5,225 nucleotides of DNA from positions 1 through 5,225 of the forward strand of contig CALYRA010000134.1 in the NCBI GenBank assembly GCA_945292135.1, written 5' to 3'. Under the pieces are notes generated by a model. That model was not told the origin of the DNA. It ran no database searches and saw nothing but the letters and a program-made list of their open reading frames with translations. Shown one piece after another: positions 1 to 4,836 of the stretch (position 1 is the stretch's first letter; each line of letters starts with the position of its first letter). The position numbers and the translations under genes are program-made. The DNA is from an uncultured Dysgonomonas sp. (lineage in GTDB: Bacteria; Bacteroidota; Bacteroidia; Bacteroidales; Dysgonomonadaceae).

Positions 1-302
1 TAGTTGATACAAAGTATAAACCTCGATACGAAAACCATAACATAAGTATTAAGGACATTCGTCAAATTTCAGGATACGCTCGAATCAAAAAAGTATATGA
101 TGAGCTTAGAATAACTGATTATAATAGAAATATAAAATGCTTAATTATATATTCCCATCAGGATGGTGTTGAATCATTTGAGGAAACTTCTTTCATCACA
201 AAAGATAGCAATATGGGAGAGAAAACTATGAAAGAAGAAAAAGGTTACGTTAATTTATTTAAGTTAGCTATTAAGCTTCCTGAGCTTCAACACGTTTTTT
301 AA
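1..302 (+). CDS. mcrC: McrC-like subunit of McrBC restriction system, C-terminal part
   Basis: Frame 3 is open from the left edge to TAA at 300-302, giving 99 visible residues; the gene starts outside the window. The visible part opens with V-D-T-K-Y-K at 3-20, matching the D-x-K half of the PD-(D/E)xK nuclease core of McrC. It is followed by D-I-R-Q-I-S-G-Y-A-R (54-83), a very characteristic McrC motif, and then by I-K-C-L-I-I-Y-S, a core strand. In McrBC, McrC is the endonuclease subunit; it binds the GTP-driven McrB ring and cuts DNA containing modified cytosine. The upstream acidic residue of the active site is not visible, and mcrB, normally just upstream, would lie left of the window. 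The C-terminus ends normally, 20 residues after a K-E-E-K-G-Y stretch, and a terminator overlaps the stop. Family assignment rests on motif recognition. A standalone McrC-like PD-(D/E)xK protein is the main alternative. Confidence 0.82.
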   Translation, partial: VDTKYKPRYENHNISIKDIRQISGYARIKKVYDELRITDYNRNIKCLIIYSHQDGVESFEETSFITKDSNMGEKTMKEEKGYVNLFKLAIKLPELQHVF

Positions 303-354
303 ACAAAAACACTCAATTTTACATTCATGGGTGTAAAATTGGGTGTTTGTTTTT
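301..354 (+). terminator. Strong intrinsic terminator after mcrC, probably bidirectional
   Basis: A long inverted repeat begins at the mcrC stop codon. The arms 307-323 and 332-348 pair over 17 positions with one T-G wobble (313/342) around an 8-nt loop (324-331). Further A-T pairs extend the arms out to 301 and 354, with mismatches at 304/351 and 306/349. The right arm ends in a T-rich run (346-354) and the left arm is A-rich (301-309), so the structure has the form of an intrinsic terminator on both strands. It should end the mcrC transcript. It could also stop read-through from the convergent VWA operon, whose stop codon lies about 310 bp away at 668. Confidence 0.85.
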
Positions 355-433
355 CTACTTGCTGATTTATATATCTGTTTGCGGAGAGAGGATGTTGTTT
401 GTTGTTAGTAATTAATGTTTTGTTCATAGCAAC

Positions 434-447
434 ATGCTCATGAGCAT
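434..447. repeat. Perfect 14-bp palindrome
   Basis: ATGCTCATGAGCAT reads identically on both strands with no spacer. It lies about 80 bp beyond the mcrC terminator and inside the start-less frame at 430-606. It could be a dimeric regulator's site, part of an old element end, or chance. No promoter or start codon next to it supports an operator role. Confidence 0.45.
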
Positions 448-526
448 TTTAATGAGAAGTATCATAAAGCAAATTTATTCCTAGATCATGCAAGATTTGA
501 TTATGATAAAAAGGAATATGTAATGT

Positions 527-579
527 CTTCGTTTGACTTGCTTCTTCGTGACATCACGCAACACATCTGCCAAACGAAG
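527..579. repeat. Nested inverted repeat (9-bp outer arms, 5-bp inner arms)
   Basis: CTTCGTTTG at 527-535 is the exact reverse complement of CAAACGAAG at 571-579, with 35 nt between. Inside lies a second dyad, CGTGA (547-551), CA, TCACG (554-558). As RNA this would be an outer 9-bp stem enclosing a 4-bp hairpin with an ACAT loop. As DNA it could be two nested protein sites. It falls inside the start-less frame at 430-606, so it may be incidental. No function can be assigned. Confidence 0.45.
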
Positions 580-667
580 GTTAAAGAGTATGGAGATAGG
601 GAGTGAATTTATGTTCTAAATGAGTGATCCCTGTCTGTTTTGACTGAATTATATCTTTTATTAAAGA

Positions 668-1825
668 TTATATTTTTTCTTTCTTTTCAAAACGTTTTAG
701 GTCAAGTCCTTTGATAGCATATTCAACAAGTTCGGGCAAACGATCGGGTGAGCAAGCGAAGCAGGCAATTCCTAATTTACTTATTTCTTTAGCCAGATTC
801 TCATCATAGTCAGGTTTTCCCGTATCCGATAAAGCCAATAAAGTAATTACCTTAACGCCATTTTCGCGCATCTCGTTCAATCGCCTCAAAAGTCCTTTTC
901 TAACGCCACCTTCATAAAGGTCTGAGATTAAAATAAACATCGTCTTGCGTGGGTTATCAATCAGGCTTTGACAATAGGCTACCGATTTATTAATATCTGT
1001 TCCGCCTCCCAACTGAATTCCAAAAAGCATATCGACAGGATCATTCCGGCATAGTTCCGTAAGATCCGTTATTTCTGTATCGAAAGCAACCACGTGCGTA
1101 TCAAGCGAAGGCATACTGGCAAAAATAGAACCCATAACCGACGAATAAATAATAGAATCCGCCATCGATCCGCTTTGGTCTATATCCAGTATCACTGTCC
1201 ATTCTTTTTGGCGTTGATTACGTTCAAAGAAGTAAAACTTTTCAGGTATCAGCCTCTTTTTTTCCTTATCAAAATTCTTGAGATTACGGTTAATGGTTCG
1301 TTTCCAGTCTATAGCCGAAAAGTTACTGATCGGAGAATGATTTTTTTTGTTCAATGCGCCCGTAACCGCACGTCGTAAATCCTGTTCCATACGTTTCATT
1401 ATTTCATCTACTACCGATCTGACAAGTTCACGGGCAGTCTCTTTCGATTTTTCCGGTATTTGTCCCTTCAACGCCATGAGCGTACCCACCATTGATATAT
1501 CCGGTTTTATATTTTTCAATGTTTCCGGTTCGAACAAAAGTTTTTGCAACCCTTTGCGTTCTATCGCATCGGATTGTATGACGCTGACTATATCCTGAGG
1601 GAAAAAAGTGCGTACATCAGTCAACCATTTCGCCAGATTAGGTACTGACGAACCTTTGCCACCTATTTTTCCGCCCTCGCCTCCTTTTCCTTCGCCATCA
1701 TAGATAGCAGCGAGAGCAGCATCCATTATAGATTGCTGTTCATTCAATCCAACGCCCGAAAAAGCCTTCGAATTGCCTCCGAGAATTAATCGCCAGCGGG
1801 TCATATTTTGATTCTTGTCTTCCAT
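668..1825 (-). CDS. VWA domain-containing protein of the MoxR/DUF5682 cassette
   Basis: The gene encodes 385 residues. Residues 9-200 are an alpha-helical N-terminal region typical of the VWA partners of DUF5682 proteins: R-W-R-L-I-L-G-G at 10-17, A-K-W-L-T-D-V-R at 65-72 and I-D-W-K-R-T-I at 172-178. Residues 209-375 form the VWA fold. Its MIDAS metal site looks complete: D216-x-S218-x-S220, T276 in G-G-G-T-D, and D302 in I-S-D-L. VWA proteins of this type partner MoxR AAA+ ATPases (compare RavA-ViaA, NorQ-NorD), binding clients or coupling ATPase action to a target. No signal peptide or membrane segment is visible, so it is probably cytoplasmic. A Gly/Lys-rich stretch at residues 43-60 looks like a flexible insert. 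The ATG at 1825 lacks a Shine-Dalgarno sequence; the ATG at 1804 (residue 8, just before R-W-R-L) is a credible alternative start. It is the last gene of the minus-strand series, 172 bp after DUF5682. Confidence 0.93.
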   Translation of the reverse strand: MEDKNQNMTRWRLILGGNSKAFSGVGLNEQQSIMDAALAAIYDGEGKGGEGGKIGGKGSSVPNLAKWLTDVRTFFPQDIVSVIQSDAIERKGLQKLLFEPETLKNIKPDISMVGTLMALKGQIPEKSKETARELVRSVVDEIMKRMEQDLRRAVTGALNKKNHSPISNFSAIDWKRTINRNLKNFDKEKKRLIPEKFYFFERNQRQKEWTVILDIDQSGSMADSIIYSSVMGSIFASMPSLDTHVVAFDTEITDLTELCRNDPVDMLFGIQLGGGTDINKSVAYCQSLIDNPRKTMFILISDLYEGGVRKGLLRRLNEMRENGVKVITLLALSDTGKPDYDENLAKEISKLGIACFACSPDRLPELVEYAIKGLDLKRFEKKEKI

Positions 1826-1997
1826 TTATATTATATTATTGTTAAAAAGTAACAAATAAAAATTACGCTTATTAATTATATGACTGTAAACCAATTCATC
1901 TTATATAAAAGATGACAACCTCAACAAAAAATGAATCGATTTATAATTTTACCCTTTTTCTTCTGTAAACTCTTTTAAAATCGTTTATTTACTATTA
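1826..1997 (-). other. 172-bp spacer with small hairpin between DUF5682 and VWA genes
   Basis: The spacer is AT-rich and noncoding, with only trivial reading frames. It contains one clear stem: TCATCTT at 1896-1902 pairs perfectly with AAGATGA at 1909-1915 around a 6-nt loop. On the minus strand no T-run follows the stem, so it does not look like an intrinsic terminator. It may be a processing or stability element in a shared mRNA. I found no convincing TAnnTTTG promoter box for the VWA gene, so co-transcription with DUF5682 is the simplest reading. Confidence 0.4.
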
Positions 1998-4289
1998 TTA
2001 AAATTCAAAATCGAAGTCATTCAATTCGTTTAGTTTACCCGTTTCTTCTTCTGTCAAATCAGCGTGTAGCACTTCGGCTGTTGCTTCCGCACCAGTCCCC
2101 CAAAGGTCGCCAAGAAGTTCGGCTACACTGTTTTTCTGATTTGGTTCAAATTCTCCGAATGCGCGCCGAAGAAATACTACCGAACGGTAAAATTCATCTT
2201 CATCCAGAGCTTCTACATATTTATCAAGCTCTTTCCACATTGATATACGGGATAGAAGGGCATAACGATTTCGTCCTGATAGTCCCTCAAACCATCCTGC
2301 GCCAATATCTGCCGGAATCCCCGGCGACAGGCGGTTAGAAACTTCTTTTGCGCAATCATCTTCTGTCACTATATTATGTTCCAGTAGGATTGAAAACGCT
2401 ACCCCGGAGAGTTTAGAGTTCAGATCATCTCTCCAAGCCAGAATTTGTAATTCTTTTTGCCATGTTTCTGTGTCTACGGTATCATATTGTTCCTGCGAAA
2501 TAATTTCCATTACATTTATGGCGTTTGATATTTCCGTCGCCGCTTTATCATCACATGCTGAAGCATCAATGAGCAGCAACGATCCCCGCAGGAATAATTG
2601 CTGCAAAATAGGAACTAAAGGCTTGAGGTCGAAAAGGCGGATATTTCCATATTGTGTCAACAACGATAATTCACGCGCGGCATAAGCTACCTCTTTGAAT
2701 GAAACGGAATCAACCAATAGAGACTGCAAGGCAGTAAGGGCATTTTCGAAAATTCGCACCAGATTGCATTCGCAAGCTTGGCGTATAATTTGCGCCGCTA
2801 CAGATATTTCCGTACAATCCGTTAAACGCTCTCTCAACTCATACGCTGCCGCTATTTCGAGCGTTTCACCTTTCAAATTAGCTTCGACAACCGCAATCTC
2901 AATTTCGGGCGTCCACCGCAAACTCCATTTCTCTGCCCATGTCGCACTGTCTTGAGATACCTTCAACTTATTGGCAAAGTCTATGTTCAATACTTTTAAC
3001 CTGTGCAGGAACGTCGAGCGGTTAAGGTCAATAAAAGCAGCTTCCTTCGACTTGACTTTCAGATTCTCTCTTAAATCAAGGCTCAATTCTTGAGTGATGA
3101 GCGATTTATAGCCGGTTAGTTTTAACCGTTTCATTTCCTGATTCATATCCTCTTGTATCGGTGTCTGGCTTACACCTTCGGGTAATGAACCAATAGCTGT
3201 ACCTATGTCCGCCATATTAATAGCCTCTGCCACAACTGACAGCTCCCCACCACCAAAGCAAACAACTGCTGCATCGTGTAAATCTTTTAATACGGGCAAA
3301 GAACCGCCTTTCATCGCAGTCAAAGCCTTCGCCAGCCTGACTGCTTCTATTACACTAGCTGATGACGCATTATTGCCTTTCTTTCGAAGTTGCTGCGCGA
3401 CTTGCGAGAGATAAATAGCTGGTAAATTATCCAAACTGTCATTAGTGATAGCCTGCCACATAGTTTCGAAATAATAAGGCGCTTTATTCCCTGCTCCATA
3501 ACCTGTACGGCTACTGAGCCGATGATATGAATAGGGCATCAGGGTTATTTGTGTGTTTACGCGGGGTATATTTTTTATTTCGTCATCCGACATCGGAGGT
3601 AAATCGCTGTTTATCCCTGCCAGATGATAAGCTCCAACAATAATAACAATATCTTCGGGTTTCGTACCTTCATCAATGGCAAATTTTATCTCACGGCGCA
3701 TATGCGCTTCACGCACAAGATTATAGGAAAAGTCGTAAGGGACAGCTTCAGATTCAAGGTCAACAACCATCTTGCGTATTTCGGTTGATTCATATCCTAA
3801 TCCTTCTTTGAAACTGTCTTTATTAAGATTATGTTCAAAATTTCGTTCCCAATAACTTTCATAATCTTCTTCCTCATAAGCATAGGCCAGCCTGTCATAT
3901 AAGCCATTATGGAAAGCGTAAAAAGCCGAGGCTTTATCCTGATCAGTGTTATTGTCTTTTTGTTTCAGTTTGAGCATAATGTCGCTGGGCAGGTCGATAA
4001 ATCTGACTTCCCTTTTCTTTTTTATGCCCCAGCAAATAGCTTGGTATTCCGGCGAATATTCAGCAAAAGGATATAAAACGGTTTCTATCGGTAGCTCCGT
4101 TGTATAAGCCAGTAACGCAACAGGTGGTCTCACACCTTTATTTGCAAGGTTATATAAAATATCTTTTGCGTCTTTAGGTCCTTCAATCAGAATAACTTTA
4201 GGATTTTTTTCATTCAGATATTTTACAAGATGATATGCTGCGCCGGGCGATAAGTGACGTACTCCAAAAATATTATATTGTTGAGCCAT
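1998..4289 (-). CDS. DUF5682 family protein, putative EreA/TraB-Tiki-like enzyme domain plus helical C-terminus
   Basis: This is a full-length 763-residue protein, near the usual size for the family. Residues 1-280 look like an alpha/beta domain with recurring motifs: F-G-V-R-H-L-S-P-G (8-16), I-L-I-E-G-P-K-D-A (33-41), R-F-I-D-L-P (96-101), R-E-A-H-M-R-R-E-I (193-201), V-G-A-Y-H-L-A-G-I (218-226) and G-Y-G-A-G-N-K-A-P (263-271). The paired G-x-x-H motifs (H12, H222), E36 and the R-E-x-x-M stretch resemble the EreA/ChaN/TraB-Tiki superfamily, in which such residues form the active site. Enzyme activity here is inferred. Residues 280-740 are Leu/Ala-rich and mostly helical, probably a repeat-like scaffold for partners or substrate; the C-terminus is acidic (ends N-D-F-D-F-E-F). 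No signal peptide or membrane span is seen. The ATG at 4289 follows an A/T-rich stretch without Shine-Dalgarno, as usual in Bacteroidota. Neighbours are the MoxR-like AAA+ gene 547 bp upstream and VWA 172 bp downstream. Confidence 0.93.
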   Translation of the reverse strand: MAQQYNIFGVRHLSPGAAYHLVKYLNEKNPKVILIEGPKDAKDILYNLANKGVRPPVALLAYTTELPIETVLYPFAEYSPEYQAICWGIKKKREVRFIDLPSDIMLKLKQKDNNTDQDKASAFYAFHNGLYDRLAYAYEEEDYESYWERNFEHNLNKDSFKEGLGYESTEIRKMVVDLESEAVPYDFSYNLVREAHMRREIKFAIDEGTKPEDIVIIVGAYHLAGINSDLPPMSDDEIKNIPRVNTQITLMPYSYHRLSSRTGYGAGNKAPYYFETMWQAITNDSLDNLPAIYLSQVAQQLRKKGNNASSASVIEAVRLAKALTAMKGGSLPVLKDLHDAAVVCFGGGELSVVAEAINMADIGTAIGSLPEGVSQTPIQEDMNQEMKRLKLTGYKSLITQELSLDLRENLKVKSKEAAFIDLNRSTFLHRLKVLNIDFANKLKVSQDSATWAEKWSLRWTPEIEIAVVEANLKGETLEIAAAYELRERLTDCTEISVAAQIIRQACECNLVRIFENALTALQSLLVDSVSFKEVAYAARELSLLTQYGNIRLFDLKPLVPILQQLFLRGSLLLIDASACDDKAATEISNAINVMEIISQEQYDTVDTETWQKELQILAWRDDLNSKLSGVAFSILLEHNIVTEDDCAKEVSNRLSPGIPADIGAGWFEGLSGRNRYALLSRISMWKELDKYVEALDEDEFYRSVVFLRRAFGEFEPNQKNSVAELLGDLWGTGAEATAEVLHADLTEEETGKLNELNDFDFEF

Positions 4290-4320
4290 TTATTTTTTAA
4301 TTATAATAATCATCTTTTGC

Positions 4321-4344
4321 TATTTACATGTATACTTGTAAATA
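4321..4344 (-). promoter_or_regulatory. 24-bp dyad upstream of the DUF5682 gene, candidate operator or leader hairpin
   Basis: TATTTACA at 4321-4328 is the exact reverse complement of TGTAAATA at 4337-4344, separated by 8 bp (TGTATACT). It lies 32-55 bp upstream of the DUF5682 start codon. Arm length and spacing fit a site for a dimeric regulator. If transcription starts further upstream, it would form an A/U-rich hairpin in the 5' leader. No regulator gene is visible in the window. Confidence 0.4.
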
Positions 4345-4409
4345 TGTTCCATCGTTTTTTGATATGCTTCATCATTATGGATGATATATTCCTAATAGTA
4401 TTGTTGCCA

Positions 4410-4436
4410 TATAAGGGTTATTCAGCAATCCTTATA
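4410..4436. repeat. 7-bp stem-loop in the AAA+/DUF5682 gap
   Basis: TATAAGG at 4410-4416 pairs exactly with CCTTATA at 4430-4436 around a 13-nt loop. On the plus strand it is followed by a T-rich but interrupted stretch (4437-4455), so it could weakly terminate antisense transcription. On the minus strand no T-run follows. Function unknown. Confidence 0.3.
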
Positions 4437-4461
4437 GTTTGCTTATTTGTTTTGTTACAGC

Positions 4462-4469
4462 CAAATATA
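4462..4469 (-). promoter_or_regulatory. Possible Bacteroidota -7 promoter box for DUF5682-VWA
   Basis: On the minus strand these bases read TATATTTG, matching the Bacteroidota -7 consensus TAnnTTTG. A start just downstream would give a leader of about 165 nt that includes the dyad at 4321-4344. I could not find a good TTG-type -33 element at the expected 19-21 bp upstream, and in AT-rich DNA the -7 box alone arises easily. Confidence 0.22.
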
Positions 4470-4490
4470 TGCTTTTAATGATACTACTGA

Positions 4491-4628
4491 ATGTTTGCGA
4501 TAATGAATAGAGTATCCGTCGGAGGACTGCATATATCCAATCCTAATGTGGGCAAATACGATTTCTCATTACCCATGTTCTTTCAATGGTTGCATCAAGC
4601 TGTTGGGCATAATAATAAATTCATGTAA
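4491..4628 (+). other. Small unassigned ORF (45 residues) or gene fragment
   Basis: An ATG at 4491 opens a 45-codon frame ending in TAA at 4626-4628, opposite in direction to the flanking cassette genes. The translation contains G-G-L-H-I-S-N-P-N-V-G-K-Y-D-F and M-F-F-Q-W-L-H-Q. It is less A/T- and Lys/Asn-biased than random frames here, and the DNA under it is less AT-rich than its flanks. I recognise no family, and no ribosome-binding site or promoter is evident. The opposite strand over the same bases is also fairly open (25 codons, then a stop), so the true coding strand of any ancestral gene is uncertain. Confidence 0.22.
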
Positions 4629-4661
4629 TTATATATTATTTTTCACATAATCTATGTTTAT

Positions 4662-4763
4662 TCATTCCGCTTTTGCAATTTTCTTGGCATCATTAAATAT
4701 CATCTTTTCGTCTTTAATACAATCGAACAGGTATTCTCTCTTTAATAAAGATCGTAACTTAAT
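4662..4763 (-). pseudogene. Start-less 33-codon coding-like fragment
   Basis: On the minus strand, between a TGA at 4766-4764 and a TGA at 4664-4662, a frame reads 33 residues with strongly protein-like, helical, charged character: L-R-S-L-L-K-R-E-Y-L-F-D-C-I-K-D-E-K, then F-N-D-A-K-K-I-A-K-A-E. There is no start codon before an internal ATG. Reading through the upstream TGA would add M-V-I-F-Y-K-D. It resembles the tail of a decayed gene lying in the same direction as the cassette. Family not recognised; chance cannot be excluded for so short a frame. Confidence 0.25.
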
Positions 4764-4836
4764 TCAATCTTTATAGAAAATAACCATATCTGTAAAGAAG
4801 CAACACTATTATGTTGAGGCAAATCTATATAAGGCT

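Larger units (their letters stand above)
430..606 (+). pseudogene. Start-less coding-like fragment, possible gene remnant
   Basis: After a TAG at 427-429 the frame stays open for 58 codons to TGA at 604-606. This is long for such AT-rich DNA. The translation has a protein-like mix: it begins Q-H-A-H-E-H-F-N-E-K-Y and contains F-L-D-H-A-R-F-D-Y-D-K-K-E-Y, then S-F-D-L-L-L-R-D-I-T-Q-H. There is no start codon before an internal ATG at 523, which would leave only 27 residues. The pattern fits the 3' end of a gene whose front was lost. The R-D-I-T-Q-H hexapeptide, set in a probable helix, has the R-(N/D/H)-x-x-x-H form of the active site of HEPN-domain toxins and defence RNases. That is only suggestive in so short a fragment. 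I do not recognise a parent gene. Chance openness and a 27-residue real ORF are alternatives. Confidence 0.35.
355..667. other. Intergenic region between convergent mcrC and VWA genes
   Basis: No intact gene can be supported between the mcrC terminator and the VWA stop codon. The stretch holds a start-less coding-like frame (430-606, +), a perfect palindrome (434-447) and a nested inverted repeat (527-579), each listed separately. A 6-bp hairpin, 653-658 with 663-668 around a TATT loop, touches the VWA stop codon. It is not followed by a T-run in the direction of the VWA transcript, so it is a poor terminator by itself. No tRNA, CRISPR or insertion sequence was seen. Confidence 0.6.
4290..4836. 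other. 547-bp intergenic region between AAA+ and DUF5682 genes
   Basis: No intact known gene lies here, and the gap is long for neighbouring genes of one cassette. It holds a 24-bp dyad close to the DUF5682 start (4321-4344), a 7-bp stem-loop (4410-4436), a possible minus-strand promoter box (4462-4469), a 45-codon plus-strand ORF (4491-4628) and a 33-codon start-less minus-strand frame (4662-4763). The region is AT-rich, except that 4490-4620 is closer to coding composition. Another TAnnTTTG-like box occurs on the minus strand at 4820-4827, right after the AAA+ stop. No intrinsic terminator with a T-run was found after the AAA+ gene, so read-through into DUF5682 remains possible. Confidence 0.55.

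Noticed and set aside
1094..1598. Two plus-strand open frames opposite the VWA gene (94 and 83 codons)
   Set aside because: They lie wholly inside a well-supported VWA coding region, have no recognisable domains and are shadows of it.
1896..1915. Hairpin in the DUF5682-VWA spacer as a terminator
   Set aside because: The 7-bp stem is not followed by a T-run in the direction of transcription.
2081..3414. Several plus-strand open frames (69-86 codons) opposite DUF5682
   Set aside because: They are antisense shadows of the DUF5682 gene, with Ser/Cys-rich, non-protein-like composition.
4254..4478. Hydrophobic 74-codon plus-strand frame that could suggest a membrane peptide
   Set aside because: It overlaps the start of DUF5682 antisense, and its Leu/Ile/Phe richness is what T-rich DNA yields by chance. 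There is no ribosome-binding or promoter signal.
4820..4827. TAGATTTG on the minus strand as a promoter box right after the AAA+ gene
   Set aside because: It matches TAnnTTTG but has no -33 partner, and it would give a leader of over 500 nt for DUF5682; probably chance in AT-rich DNA.
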